A stretch of DNA of 64,000 bases from an uncultured Clostridia bacterium (GCA_934167755.1 CAKPLT010000005.1:27635-91634); one strand, 5' to 3'. Shown: positions 26,204-35,321, counted from the first letter of the stretch. A program made the numbers and translations. Notes: a model not told the origin generated them from the sequence alone.

Positions 26204-26232
26204 TTGACATAATCCAAGATATAAAGTATAAT
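26204..26232 (+). promoter_or_regulatory. Sigma-A promoter of the 81-aa gene
   Basis: TTGACA (26204-26209) and TATAAT (26227-26232) are both perfect consensus boxes separated by 17 bp. This predicts strong constitutive transcription of the small downstream gene. Confidence 0.85.
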
Positions 26233-26301
26233 ATATCTATGTGTAGTTACACACATACTTGTTATTAATCTAAATTTTTAATTAAAGTGGAGGTAATCAG
26301 T

Positions 26302-26547
26302 ATGAGAATTTGTGTTTTACGGAGAGATGGAGAAGACATACATAACGGTATGGCTCAAGTAACGATAATGCTGGTACACGAATATTTTGGTGAAAAAACC
26401 AAAGTATATATTCAGCCAAAAAAAGAAGAACTAACACAAGCAATAGCGTTTAATATTCCCTCTTCTGAAGAACCAGACAAAATAATAAAATTTATAGTTA
26501 GGATATCAACTATAAATCCACTGTATGCTGTAAAGATTTTGGATTAA
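26302..26547 (+). CDS. Hypothetical 81-aa protein
   Basis: The ATG at 26302 follows GGAGGT with 7-nt spacing; an earlier GTG (26287) precedes that site. The protein (MRICVLRRDGEDIHNGMAQV...) is soluble, without signal or membrane segments, probably alpha/beta, and ends AVKILD. I recognise no family. It is a single-gene unit with a consensus promoter and its own terminator, opposite in direction to the ABC transporter and the two-component system on either side. Confidence 0.75.
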   Translation: MRICVLRRDGEDIHNGMAQVTIMLVHEYFGEKTKVYIQPKKEELTQAIAFNIPSSEEPDKIIKFIVRISTINPLYAVKILD

Positions 26548-26553
26548 AATCAT

Positions 26554-26580
26554 AAGAGGAGACTCACTCGGTCTCCTCTT
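26554..26580 (+). terminator. Terminator of the 81-aa gene
   Basis: A perfect stem AAGAGGAGAC-tcactcg-GTCTCCTCTT is followed by TTATTATTT. Confidence 0.85.
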
Positions 26581-26604
26581 TATTATTTGTTATTTAATAT
26601 ATTA

Positions 26605-27618
26605 CTAATCTTTTATAGGAAAACTTACTTTAAAACAAGTAATTCCTTCTTTACATTCAACATCTATTTTACCATTATATTTCACAACAGTAGATTTAGC
26701 AATTGCCAAGCCTAAGCCATATCTCTTTTCATCTCTATTTCGAGCTTTATCAACTCTGTAAAACCTTTCAAAAATTCTATCTTGTTGATCTTTAGGAATT
26801 GGCTCACCACAATTTCTAACATTAATAATAACATTGTTTTTTTCTTGTAGCAGATCTACTTCTACCTCTTTCTCTTTTAGAGAATGTTTTATTGCATTAT
26901 CTAATAATGTAGAAACAATATGTTCAATATCTTGCTTATTACCATTTAATATAATATTATTTTGAATTTTAGTAATTATTTTCACTTGTTTTTCATATGC
27001 CATACTTTCAAACATTGAAGTTATTGTTTCGATATATTCTGATAAATTAATTTTTTCATAGTCTTTTATATCATCTACATTTTCTATTTTTGCAAGCAAC
27101 AATAATTCATTTATTAATTTATCCATACTTTCTGTTTCACTTTGAATATATTTTAGCCATTTGTTGTCTCCAATTTCATTTTCTAATACATCTGAATTTG
27201 CTTCTATAACAGCAAGAGGTGTTTTTAATTCATGTGATGCATCTGATATAAATTGTTTTTGCTTTTCTAATGTTTCATTTATAGGTTTTACTATAACCTC
27301 AGATATTTTTTTCGAAACTAAGTATATCATTATTAAAGATATTAAAGTCATAGTTGTAGAAAATATTATTATTTTTTTTACTTGTGAACTTGCTTTTTCA
27401 TTTTGCTCTTTTATAAATTCATCTATTTCGGTTCTATTTTGTTCTCCTCTAAATTCAGGTCTTTCTTGCATTCTTGTAACTCGATCTATATTCATTCTTG
27501 ATGTTCTCATTGCATTATTGTAATTTAAAGATGCAAAAATTAAAATTATTCCTAAAATAATTACTGTTAAAGAGGTAAATAATATCATAAAAATTTTATT
27601 TTTTAACTTTTTAATCAT
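26605..27618 (-). CDS. Sensor histidine kinase (OmpR-system partner)
   Basis: The protein is 337 aa. Two membrane segments (about 9-30 and 83-103) flank an extracytoplasmic loop of only about 55 residues. The dimerisation box SDASHELKTPLAV holds the phosphorylated His. N box DNAIKHS, G1 region with NCGEPI, F box RIFERFYR and G2 box RYGLGLAIAKS are present. The small outer loop is typical of kinases that sense the membrane or a partner transporter. It overlaps the response regulator gene by 8 nt. Confidence 0.93.
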   Translation of the reverse strand: MIKKLKNKIFMILFTSLTVIILGIILIFASLNYNNAMRTSRMNIDRVTRMQERPEFRGEQNRTEIDEFIKEQNEKASSQVKKIIIFSTTMTLISLIMIYLVSKKISEVIVKPINETLEKQKQFISDASHELKTPLAVIEANSDVLENEIGDNKWLKYIQSETESMDKLINELLLLAKIENVDDIKDYEKINLSEYIETITSMFESMAYEKQVKIITKIQNNIILNGNKQDIEHIVSTLLDNAIKHSLKEKEVEVDLLQEKNNVIINVRNCGEPIPKDQQDRIFERFYRVDKARNRDEKRYGLGLAIAKSTVVKYNGKIDVECKEGITCFKVSFPIKD

Positions 27619-28291
27619 TGTCTACCTCCATTTTATATCCAATTCCCCTAATTGCTTTAATTTTTATATTTGCTTTTAATAATCTCAATTTTTTTCTTAA
27701 GAAAGAAATATATACTTCTACATTATTATATTCAGCTTCACTGTCATATCCCCATATCTTGTTAGCTAAAGTTTCTCTATCCATTATTTGATTTTTATTT
27801 ATCAAAAAAGTTTCTAATAATTCTAGTTCTTTACCATTTATTGTTATCTTATTTTCATTACAACTCATTTCGCCTGTTTTTGTATTGAATTTTAATTTTC
27901 CTAATTCTAACACATTTATATCTTCCACTTTTGCATTTCTTTTTAGAACCACTTTTATTCTTGCAACTAATTCTTTCATATGAAATGGTTTTGTTATGTA
28001 ATCATCAACTCCATTTTCTAAACCATTTAGCTTATCATATATTTCTGATTTAGCAGTTAACATTATAACTGGCGTTTCGATTTTTTCTCTTCTTAATTCT
28101 TTTAATATTTCAAATCCGTCTTTATGTGGTAGCATAACATCTAGCAAAATCAAATCATATATATCTGTTAATGCCTCGTCTTCTCCATCTTCTCCATCTG
28201 TTACAATTTTTACTAAAAAATTCTCTTTTTTTAAAGTTTCTGCTATTGCATCTGCTAGGCTATATTGATCTTCTATTATTAAAACTTTCAT
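27611..28291 (-). CDS. OmpR-family response regulator
   Basis: The protein is 226 aa. The receiver domain has the acidic pair in IIEDQ, phosphoacceptor Asp in LILLDVMLPHKDG (about 52) and the Lys in ITKPF. The winged-helix DNA-binding domain (about 125-226) ends with VYISFLRKKL...IRGIGYKME. Together with the histidine kinase it forms a two-component system that may regulate the FtsX-type ABC genes downstream. Confidence 0.95.
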   Translation of the reverse strand: MKVLIIEDQYSLADAIAETLKKENFLVKIVTDGEDGEDEALTDIYDLILLDVMLPHKDGFEILKELRREKIETPVIMLTAKSEIYDKLNGLENGVDDYITKPFHMKELVARIKVVLKRNAKVEDINVLELGKLKFNTKTGEMSCNENKITINGKELELLETFLINKNQIMDRETLANKIWGYDSEAEYNNVEVYISFLRKKLRLLKANIKIKAIRGIGYKMEVDND

Positions 28292-28325
28292 CTTTTATAT
28301 CATTCCTTTCTCAAGGTAATTGTAG

Positions 28326-28922
28326 TTATTTTTCAACATTTAGTATTTTATTTATCTGTTCTAATGTAATACTTCCCTGTCTCAAAATTATTGGTTTTTC
28401 ATCTATTACTTGTACAATAGTTGATGCAAGGCCTAATTCACTGTTTCCACCATCAATGCAATAGTCTACTTTTCCTTCAAAATTTTTCATTATTTCTTGC
28501 AAATTTGTACCACTTGGTTCTCCAGAGATATTCGCACTTGGAGCTGCAATTGGAACTCCTGATAATTCTACAAGTTTCCTTGCTATCTCTCCTCTTGGCA
28601 TTCTTACTCCTATTGTATCTTGTCCAGCAGTTACAATATCAGGTACAATATCTTTCTTTTTCAATATTATTGTTAACGGTCCTGGAAAAAAATTCTTCAT
28701 TATTTTGTATTCTTTTTCTGTTATGTCTTTTGCTATCAGATTTACCATTTTCATATTGGCTACTAGTAAACTAATTGGTTTATTTAATGGTCTTTGTTTT
28801 ACTTCATATAGTTTTCTTACAGCTTTTTCATCTAAACCATTAGTTCCAATTCCATATACTGTTTCTGTTGGAAATATTACTATTTTCCCTTGTTTTATTA
28901 ATTCTCCTGCTTCTTCTATCAC
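28326..28922 (-). CDS. tsaC: Threonylcarbamoyl-AMP synthase (Sua5/YrdC family)
   Basis: The protein is 198 aa. It makes threonylcarbamoyl-AMP for the t6A modification of ANN-decoding tRNAs. Seen motifs: FPTETVYGIGTNG, KQRPLNKPISLLV (the KxR...S signature) and PSANISGEPSGT. It lacks the C-terminal Sua5 domain, so it is the short YrdC-like form, although some annotations use sua5 for such proteins. Start is GTG. Confidence 0.92.
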   Translation of the reverse strand: MIEEAGELIKQGKIVIFPTETVYGIGTNGLDEKAVRKLYEVKQRPLNKPISLLVANMKMVNLIAKDITEKEYKIMKNFFPGPLTIILKKKDIVPDIVTAGQDTIGVRMPRGEIARKLVELSGVPIAAPSANISGEPSGTNLQEIMKNFEGKVDYCIDGGNSELGLASTIVQVIDEKPIILRQGSITLEQINKILNVEK

Positions 28923-28962
28923 CTAATATTCATCTCTTTTCTTCCATTTTATGTCTATTTTC

Positions 28963-28991
28963 TTGATTTATGGCTATATTTATAGTATAAT
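28963..28991 (+). promoter_or_regulatory. Sigma-A promoter of the 68-aa gene
   Basis: TTGATT (28963-28968) and TATAAT (28986-28991) are separated by 17 bp, directly upstream of a 68-aa gene with an AGGAGG site. Confidence 0.75.
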
Positions 28992-29027
28992 CTAAAATAT
29001 TAATATTATATTTTAGGAGGTACTTAT

Positions 29028-29234
29028 ATGTTATTCAAAAAGAAAAACTATCACTACTTTGTATCTGGCATGTGTTGCAATAAACCTTTTATGACTCAAG
29101 TATTACTCCCAAATAAGATATCTTCATATGATGATATTTATGTATTAGAAAATGCTTGTGCCATAAAATTTAATGTAAATTATGATGATATTGTAATAAT
29201 GAATTACAAATTATTAAAGCATTTTCGGTATTGA
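29028..29234 (+). CDS. Hypothetical 68-aa protein
   Basis: ATG 29028 follows AGGAGG with suitable spacing. The sequence (MLFKKKNYHYFVSGMCCNKPFM...) has a CC pair and one later Cys, is basic at both ends, and has no membrane segment. I recognise no family. It is a single-gene unit with its own promoter and terminator, between two minus-strand genes. Confidence 0.65.
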   Translation: MLFKKKNYHYFVSGMCCNKPFMTQVLLPNKISSYDDIYVLENACAIKFNVNYDDIVIMNYKLLKHFRY

Positions 29235-29257
29235 AAGTCTCCAAAAGGAGACTTTTT
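29234..29257 (+). terminator. Terminator of the 68-aa gene
   Basis: A perfect stem AAAGTCTCC-aaaa-GGAGACTTT ends in a T-run and overlaps the last base of the stop codon. Confidence 0.8.
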
Positions 29258-29336
29258 ATTATATAATAAGCTACAATCACTAGCCCTTTGAGATTTCATC
29301 GCTTTTGTTCTATGCTAGAAAAGTATATACGAAAGT

Positions 29337-30392
29337 TTAAGATATTTTTCCTCCCCCAAGTATAATGTCATTAATATAGAATACTGCTGATTGCCCTGGT
29401 GTTATTGCTCTTTGTGGTTCATCAAATATTACTTTTACTTGATTTTCTCCATTTGGTTCTATTGTTGCTTTCGCAACTTTTGAAGAATATCTTGTTTTTA
29501 CATCTACTTGTATTGGCTCTTTGATTTTATCTATTAATAGTAAATTAATATCTATTACATTAACCTCTTTTTTATATAATTCACTTTCTTCGCCAACGAT
29601 TACTTCATTTTTTAGTGGGTTAAATCCTATTACAAATAAAGGTACTTTATAAGATATTCCTAGTCCTTTTCTTTGCCCAATTGTATAATTATATAATCCA
29701 GTATGTTCTCCTAATTTCTCTCCTTTGCTATTTACTATGCTTCCTTTTTTTGGTTTTAAGTTTGAATTAATCTCTAAAAATCTTTTATAATTTCCATCTG
29801 GCACAAAACAGATATCTTCACTGTCTGGCTTATTAGCAACTTTTAAATTATTCTCTCTAGCAATTTCTCTAATTTGTTCTTTGTCTTCAAAATTTGCAAG
29901 AGGAAATACTACATGTTCTAGTAATTCTTTCGGAATATTCCACAATACATAACTTTGGTCCTTTTTTCCTGCATTTGATTTCTTTAATACCCATCTACCA
30001 TATTTTTCACTATATTCTGTTTTTGCATAGTGTCCTGTTGCAATATATTCACATCCAAGTTCTTTGGCTTTTTCCCACATGTATCCAAACTTCATATATT
30101 TATTACATTCTATACATGGATTTGGTGTCTTGCAGTTTGAATAACAATCAATAAAATCTTGTATAACATACCTTTGGAATAGTTCTTTGCAATTGTCTGT
30201 AAAATGTGGTATACCTATTGAATTACATACATTTTTAGCATCTATATATGTTTCTATATTGCAACAACTGCTTCCTGCAAATAGTTCTAATGTTATTCCT
30301 ATTGGTTCATATCCATTTTGTTTTAACAACAAGGCAGACACACTACTGTCTACACCTCCACTCATTCCTAATAATACTTTTTTATTCTTCAT
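29337..30392 (-). CDS. mnmA: tRNA-specific 2-thiouridylase
   Basis: The protein is about 351 aa. It thiolates U34 of tRNA-Lys, -Glu and -Gln. PP-loop GMSGGVDSSV is at the start; the catalytic cysteines are in CIECNK and EDICFVPDG. The central and C-terminal barrel domains are intact (GQRKGLGIS, ITPGQSAVFY). Start 30392 has an AAAGGT site with 8-nt spacing; the longer frame to 30413 runs through that site. It follows sufS-sufU, which supply the sulfur, so its place in this cluster makes biological sense. Confidence 0.95.
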   Translation of the reverse strand: MKNKKVLLGMSGGVDSSVSALLLKQNGYEPIGITLELFAGSSCCNIETYIDAKNVCNSIGIPHFTDNCKELFQRYVIQDFIDCYSNCKTPNPCIECNKYMKFGYMWEKAKELGCEYIATGHYAKTEYSEKYGRWVLKKSNAGKKDQSYVLWNIPKELLEHVVFPLANFEDKEQIREIARENNLKVANKPDSEDICFVPDGNYKRFLEINSNLKPKKGSIVNSKGEKLGEHTGLYNYTIGQRKGLGISYKVPLFVIGFNPLKNEVIVGEESELYKKEVNVIDINLLLIDKIKEPIQVDVKTRYSSKVAKATIEPNGENQVKVIFDEPQRAITPGQSAVFYINDIILGGGKIS

Positions 30393-30420
30393 TTTTTCAT
30401 ACCTTTTCTTCATATTTTAA

Positions 30421-30888
30421 TTAATGACAACAATTTATTGTTCCTTTTCCATTTTCATCATTTTTATTAAGCATATCTTCTATTGTATGCCAGGCTAAAA
30501 GTGCACATTTTACTCTTGCTGGCATATTTGATACATTTTTAAATGCTATAGCATCTTCTAACTTCTTTAATTGTTCCTCATCTGTTGTTTCTCTTTTTAT
30601 CATTTCTATAAATGTTTTTATGATTTCTTTTGCCTCTTCTATTGTTTTACCCCTTAATGTATCTATCATTATTGAAGTTGAAGCTTGTGAAATTGCACAA
30701 CCATGTCCTGTGAATGCCATATCTTCTATTTTGTTTCCATCCAATTTTAGTTCTAATGTTATTTCATCTCCACAATTTGGGTTATGTCCTATTTCTGAAT
30801 AGTCTGCTCCTTCTAACTTTTTCTTGTTATATGAATTCATACTATGTTCCATTATTAAGTCATTATATACATCTGTTAAATCTTCCAT
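30421..30888 (-). CDS. sufU: Fe-S cluster scaffold / sulfurtransferase SufU
   Basis: The protein is 155 aa. The three conserved cysteines are in NPNCGDEI, GHGCAISQAS and VKCALLAWHT; the Asp in CGD binds zinc in SufU. It accepts sulfur from SufS and passes it on to SufBCD. The C-terminal NCCH tail is unusual: two extra cysteines and a histidine after the normal end of the fold. It lies 10 bp after sufS and about 30 bp before mnmA. Confidence 0.95.
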   Translation of the reverse strand: MEDLTDVYNDLIMEHSMNSYNKKKLEGADYSEIGHNPNCGDEITLELKLDGNKIEDMAFTGHGCAISQASTSIMIDTLRGKTIEEAKEIIKTFIEMIKRETTDEEQLKKLEDAIAFKNVSNMPARVKCALLAWHTIEDMLNKNDENGKGTINCCH

Positions 30889-30898
30889 CTTTTTACCT

Positions 30899-32119
30899 CT
30901 ATCTTATAAATTTCTTAAACATATCATATGCTTTATTCAAAGCATGAACAAGTTTATCTACATCTTCTCTTGTATTGTAAAAATAAAAACTTGCTCTACA
31001 TGTTGAATCAATACCTAAAAATCTCATGAGTGGTTGTGCACAATGGTTTCCTGAACGCACACAAACATTTTCTGAATCCAAAATACTCGCAACATCGTGT
31101 GGATGTACTCCTTTAATATTAAATGAGATTACACCTGAATGATTTTCAACATTTGGAGTTAGATATAATGTTAAGTAATCTAGTTTAGACAATTCCTGTC
31201 TTGCATATGATACTACATCATTTTCAAGTTCTTGTATTTTATCATATCTGATTTTTTGAATATAATCTATTGCTGCACCTAACCCGATAACTCCTTCTAC
31301 ATTTTGTGTTCCTGCTTCAAATTTATTTGGCAATGGTGCAAATGTTGTATCTTGTTCATAAACATATTCTATCATATCTCCACCCATTAGAAATGGTGTC
31401 ATTTTGTTTAAAATTTCTCTTTTTCCATATAATACACCTATCCCTAAAGGCGCTAACATTTTATGTCCTGAAAACACTAAAAAATCTGCATCTAAATCTT
31501 GTACATCTATTTTCATATGTGGAATGCTTTGTGATGCATCAACAATTACAATAGCACCTTTTTTATGTGCATATTTTATAATTTTCTTTACATTATTTAT
31601 TGTTCCTAAAACATTTGAAACATGTGCTATTCCGACTATTTTTGTCTTATCTGTAATTTTACTTTCAATTTCTTCATCAGAAAGTTCAAAGTTTTCATTA
31701 ATATACATATAATTTAATTTGCTACTTGTTGCTTTTGTCACTTTTTGCCATGGCACTAAATTTGAATGATGTTCCATTATGGAAATTACTACTTCATCAT
31801 CTTTTTTTAAGTTATCCATTCCATATGAATATGCAATTAAATTTAAGCTTTCTGTTGCATTTTTTGAAAATATTATTTCTTCTCTATGTTTTGCATTTAT
31901 AAATTCTGCAATTTTTGTCCTTGTGCTTTCATATTCTTCAGTTGCTTCTATGCTCAAAGAATATGCACCTCTATGTGGGTTTGCATTATTTTTTTCATAA
32001 AATTCTTCTACTGCTTTTATTACTTGTACTGGTTTTTGTGTTGTTGCTCCACTGTCTAAATATGTTATATTTCTATTTTCTAATAGTGTAAAATCTTTTT
32101 TTATTTCTTCTACTTTCAT
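30899..32119 (-). CDS. sufS: Cysteine desulfurase SufS
   Basis: The protein is 406 aa. This PLP enzyme removes sulfur from cysteine. Cofactor lysine is in FSGHKMLAPLG, and the active-site cysteine in VRSGNHCAQPLM (group II type). The N-terminal DSGATTQKP and HHSNLVPWQ motifs are standard. It is followed by sufU and mnmA, and preceded by a 56-aa ORF and sufD. Confidence 0.97.
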   Translation of the reverse strand: MKVEEIKKDFTLLENRNITYLDSGATTQKPVQVIKAVEEFYEKNNANPHRGAYSLSIEATEEYESTRTKIAEFINAKHREEIIFSKNATESLNLIAYSYGMDNLKKDDEVVISIMEHHSNLVPWQKVTKATSSKLNYMYINENFELSDEEIESKITDKTKIVGIAHVSNVLGTINNVKKIIKYAHKKGAIVIVDASQSIPHMKIDVQDLDADFLVFSGHKMLAPLGIGVLYGKREILNKMTPFLMGGDMIEYVYEQDTTFAPLPNKFEAGTQNVEGVIGLGAAIDYIQKIRYDKIQELENDVVSYARQELSKLDYLTLYLTPNVENHSGVISFNIKGVHPHDVASILDSENVCVRSGNHCAQPLMRFLGIDSTCRASFYFYNTREDVDKLVHALNKAYDMFKKFIR

Positions 32120-32182
32120 TTAGAAATCCTTTCTTTTTATTTGACATTTATTTTTATTTGTGTTAATATATTTATATAAAAG

Positions 32183-32206
32183 AATAAGAGCTTACGCCCT
32201 TATTCA
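32183..32206 (-). terminator. Terminator after the 56-aa ORF
   Basis: On the minus strand GAATAAGGGC-GTAA-GCTCTTATTC is followed by TTTTATATAAA. It overlaps the stop codon of the small ORF and would isolate it from sufS. Confidence 0.7.
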
Positions 32207-32370
32207 TTTGGTTGATTATTTTGAGATTTGTCCATATCTGGATAAATCTCGATTTTTCTTTTTTCAGAACTATATTTGAATATGTACTTGTTTTTAGAAC
32301 AAATATGTATTAAAAATCCAATTCCTCCAAAAGTCACTAATTTCATTAATAGATGTTCTATTAACTCCAT
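32200..32370 (-). CDS. Small 56-aa membrane-associated protein
   Basis: This short ORF begins with ATG 32370 eight bases after AAGGAGG and encodes MELIEHLLMKLVTFGGIGFL (continuing IHICSK) and a charged tail ending QNNQPNE. It has one hydrophobic segment (about residues 8-24). A consensus promoter lies upstream and a terminator at its end, so it is a separate transcription unit inside the suf cluster. I recognise no family. Confidence 0.7.
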   Translation of the reverse strand: MELIEHLLMKLVTFGGIGFLIHICSKNKYIFKYSSEKRKIEIYPDMDKSQNNQPNE

Positions 32371-32415
32371 CGGCTTTACCTCCTTCTTTTGTATTTACAT
32401 TTAAGCCATATTTGA

Positions 32416-32469
32416 CATAAATGCATAGATTAATAGGCTGTGCATAGCTTATCAATCTATGCACTTATG
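32416..32469 (-). repeat. Long leader hairpin upstream of the 56-aa ORF
   Basis: The arms CATAAATGCATAGATTAATA (continuing GGCT) and AGCTTATCAATCTATGCACT (continuing TATG) pair almost fully around GTGCAT. It lies between the promoter and the ORF, so it is transcribed. It may stabilise the RNA or act as an attenuator; there is no T-run. Confidence 0.65.
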
Positions 32470-32507
32470 CCAGAATTCGGTAAATAATCTTCTCAACCAC
32501 ATGAATA

Positions 32508-32536
32508 ATTATATCATGATGTAAACTTATCGTCAA
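32508..32536 (-). promoter_or_regulatory. Sigma-A promoter of the 56-aa ORF
   Basis: TTGACG (32531-32536) and TATAAT (32508-32513) are 17 bp apart on the minus strand, directly after the sufD stop codon. Confidence 0.7.
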
Positions 32537-32562
32537 TATTTTTTCGAACTTTTTTTCGTTTT

Positions 32563-33609
32563 TTAATCTAACCTCTTATCAATCTCACTTAAAATCTCAT
32601 TTTTCAACTCTTCATCAGAAATTCTTTCAATAATCTTATTAAACTTAGATTTAACAATTAATTTAACCGCTTCTTTATAGCTAATACCTCTAGTCATAAT
32701 ATAAAATAACTGTTTTTCATCAACTTTGCCAGAAGCAGTTGAGTGATTACCTTCTACATCTTCTTCAGTACATAAAAGCATTGGTAATGCAATAGATTTA
32801 GCCTTATCAGATAAAAGCATACAATATTCATTTTCATTTCCTTTTGCTTTTTTAGAACCTTTTTTGAAATCAATAGTTCCTTTAAAGTTCTTCTTAGCTT
32901 CATCTTTTAAAGCTCCTTGTACATCAATATCTATATTAGTCTTTGTTCCTCTTAATTCTGCAATATAATTAATATCTTTTCTTTGTTCACCAATACCTAA
33001 ATAGATTGATTTCAAATCATTGTCTGCATTTTCTCCAATTATATTTGAGTAATAATTAGAAACGCTAGTTTTTGCACCAATATCAATAATTGTATAATTT
33101 ACTTTTGAATTTTTTTCTAATCTATTTTCTATTGCTTCAAAATTATCAGAATTTTCATTTAATAGATTTACAATTGTTACATTAAGTTTTGCATTTTCAT
33201 TTGCAATTGCTCTAATAATACCATTGTGTAAACATTTTTGTGATGTTTGAGATTTATATTCAATAATTACATTTGTATCAACATTTGCAATTATTTCTAT
33301 TTGATTTATTAAATTCACATTATTATCATCAAAATTGTATCTTATTCTAATATCTTCTTTTTTGTTGCTTGTTTGTATTTTTATTTTGCTATTTGCTGTT
33401 TCATAATTTAATTCTTCTAAAATTTTTCCTGTACCGTAAGTTAGTGGTGTATTTGAAATTTCACTATCTATAATACTTTTGTCATTAATAATTTCGACAT
33501 TTTTGAATTCAGCAATCTTTTCTGGTAAATCAAATTCAACTTCTATATTATTTATCTTAAAATTTCTTGCTGTTCTAACTGGTGTATCATTTACTTTTAA
33601 TTTTTCCAT
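32563..33609 (-). CDS. sufD: Fe-S cluster assembly protein SufD
   Basis: The protein is 348 aa. It is the SufBD-family beta-helix partner of SufB. The C-terminal part holds CTEEDVEGNHSTASGKVDEKQLFYIMTRG, with the conserved EGNHSAS-type His. The ATG overlaps the sufB stop codon (TAATG), so they are translationally coupled. The N-terminal part is short compared with E. coli SufD. Confidence 0.93.
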   Translation of the reverse strand: MEKLKVNDTPVRTARNFKINNIEVEFDLPEKIAEFKNVEIINDKSIIDSEISNTPLTYGTGKILEELNYETANSKIKIQTSNKKEDIRIRYNFDDNNVNLINQIEIIANVDTNVIIEYKSQTSQKCLHNGIIRAIANENAKLNVTIVNLLNENSDNFEAIENRLEKNSKVNYTIIDIGAKTSVSNYYSNIIGENADNDLKSIYLGIGEQRKDINYIAELRGTKTNIDIDVQGALKDEAKKNFKGTIDFKKGSKKAKGNENEYCMLLSDKAKSIALPMLLCTEEDVEGNHSTASGKVDEKQLFYIMTRGISYKEAVKLIVKSKFNKIIERISDEELKNEILSEIDKRLD

Positions 33610-35006
33610 TATCCAATTGCCCCCTCTAACTCTAGATTTATTAAATTATTCATTTCAACTGCATATTCTACTGGCAATTCTTTTGAAATTGGATATGCAA
33701 ATCCTCTTACAATCATTGCTTTTGCATCTTCTTCTGATAACCCTCTTGACATTAAGTAAAATATAGCCTTATCACTGATTTTTCCTATTTTAGCTTCGTG
33801 TGAAAATTCTACTTCATCTGTTCTAATGTCATTAACAGGTATTGTATCAGATCTTGAAATATCGTCTAACATAAGTGATTCACAACTTACACTACATTTT
33901 GAATTTTTAGCATTTTCATTTATCCTTACTAATGCTCTATAAGTACATGCACCACCATCTTTAGAAATCGATTTTGAATTTACTACTGATGATGTGTTTG
34001 GTGCATTATGAATTACCTTAAATCCTGTATCTAGGTCTTGTCCTCCACCTGCAAATGTAATTCCAGTATATTCCGTTTTGGCATTTTCTCCATTTAATAT
34101 GCTCATTGGATATAACATAGATACTTTTGATCCAAATGATCCTGTTACCCAGTCTATTTGTGCATTTTTTCCTACTATTGCCTTTTTAGTATTTAAGTTC
34201 ATCATATTTTTAGACCAGTTTTCTATTGTTGAATATCTTAAATATGCATTGTCTTTTACATATAACTCAACACATCCTGCATGTAGATTTACTTTATTAT
34301 ATTTAGGAGCAGAACATCCTTCTATAAAGTGTAGGCTTGCACCTTCATCTACTATTATTAATGTGTGTTCAAATTGACCTGATTCTGGTGAATTTAATCT
34401 AAAATATGATTGTAAAGGAATGTCTAATTTCACTCCTTTTGGTACATATACAAATGAACCTCCTGACCATACAGCTGCATGTAATGCGACAAATTTATGG
34501 TCACTTATTGGAACACATTTCATAAAGTGTTCTTTTACTATTTTAGGATAATCTCTTACAGCTGATTCCATATCTGTGTAAATTACTCCTTGTTTTATTA
34601 AATCTTCTTTCATACTATGATATACAACTTCTGAATCATATTGTGCTCCAACTCCTGCTAATGATGTTTTTTCTGCTTCTGGTATTCCTAATTTATCAAA
34701 TGTGTCTTTTATCTCTTCTGGCACATCTTCCCAAGAACTATTTAAATTTGTTTTTGGTTTTACATATGTTGCAATTTCATCCATTTTTAGTCCTGATAAA
34801 TCTGGTCCCCATGTTGGAAGTTCTAATTTTTTGTACATTTCTAATGCTTTTAGTCTTATTTCTAACATCCAATCCGGTTCATTTTTTCTTTTTGATATTT
34901 CTTCTACTATTTCTCTACTTAAACCCTTTTGCATTTTGAATTCATAGTCATCTTGATTTTTTATGTCATATATATTTCTATTTATTTCTTCTATTTGAGT
35001 TTTCAT
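33609..35006 (-). CDS. sufB: Fe-S cluster assembly protein SufB
   Basis: The protein is 465 aa. It forms the scaffold SufBC2D. Conserved parts include WSGGSFVYVPKGV, HFIEGCSAP (cluster-ligand Cys region), CVELYVKDNA, SCESLMLDD and the C-terminal HEAKIGKISDKAIFYLMSRG. It has an AGGAG site and is divergent from the small plus-strand gene at 35106. SufC lies beyond that small gene, so the sufBCD order is interrupted. Confidence 0.97.
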   Translation of the reverse strand: MKTQIEEINRNIYDIKNQDDYEFKMQKGLSREIVEEISKRKNEPDWMLEIRLKALEMYKKLELPTWGPDLSGLKMDEIATYVKPKTNLNSSWEDVPEEIKDTFDKLGIPEAEKTSLAGVGAQYDSEVVYHSMKEDLIKQGVIYTDMESAVRDYPKIVKEHFMKCVPISDHKFVALHAAVWSGGSFVYVPKGVKLDIPLQSYFRLNSPESGQFEHTLIIVDEGASLHFIEGCSAPKYNKVNLHAGCVELYVKDNAYLRYSTIENWSKNMMNLNTKKAIVGKNAQIDWVTGSFGSKVSMLYPMSILNGENAKTEYTGITFAGGGQDLDTGFKVIHNAPNTSSVVNSKSISKDGGACTYRALVRINENAKNSKCSVSCESLMLDDISRSDTIPVNDIRTDEVEFSHEAKIGKISDKAIFYLMSRGLSEEDAKAMIVRGFAYPISKELPVEYAVEMNNLINLELEGAIG

Positions 35007-35030
35007 GCAAACACTCCTTTTAACTATTGC

Positions 35031-35059
35031 TTGATTTTTATATTTTTTTATGTTATATT
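35031..35059 (+). promoter_or_regulatory. Promoter of the 71-aa membrane protein gene
   Basis: TTGATT (35031-35036) and TATATT (35054-35059) are 17 bp apart, upstream of ATG 35106. Confidence 0.55.
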
Positions 35060-35105
35060 TATGTAGTAACTGTAAATATAGCCAAAAATATAAAGAGGTA
35101 AATTT

Positions 35106-35321
35106 ATGAATAAGGATAATTCAACTACAGGTGCATTAATTTTAATTTTTAACATTCTTGTATCCCTTGGAATAGGATTAATTTCTTTTGGTATTTTAGC
35201 CAGTATATTTGGTATCCATATTTGGGTAATATCAATTTCATTTGGAATTATGCTAATATTATTTGCATTTTCCTTTGTAATTGAGAAAATTACTGGAATT
35301 TTTAAAATAAAAAGAAATTAA
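35106..35321 (+). CDS. Small membrane protein, 71 aa
   Basis: Two hydrophobic segments (about 9-32 and 36-59) are joined by a short turn, with a basic C-terminal tail (FKIKRN). The ribosome site is AGAGGT. I recognise no family. It lies between sufC and sufB on the opposite strand, with its own promoter and a terminator shared with sufC. Confidence 0.7.
   Translation: MNKDNSTTGALILIFNILVSLGIGLISFGILASIFGIHIWVISISFGIMLILFAFSFVIEKITGIFKIKRN

Noticed and set aside
28305..28345. A third copy of palindrome R near the end of the tsaC gene (CTCAAGGTAATTGTAGTTATTTTTCAA)
   Set aside because: Only one arm resembles R, part of it is coding sequence and there is no second arm.
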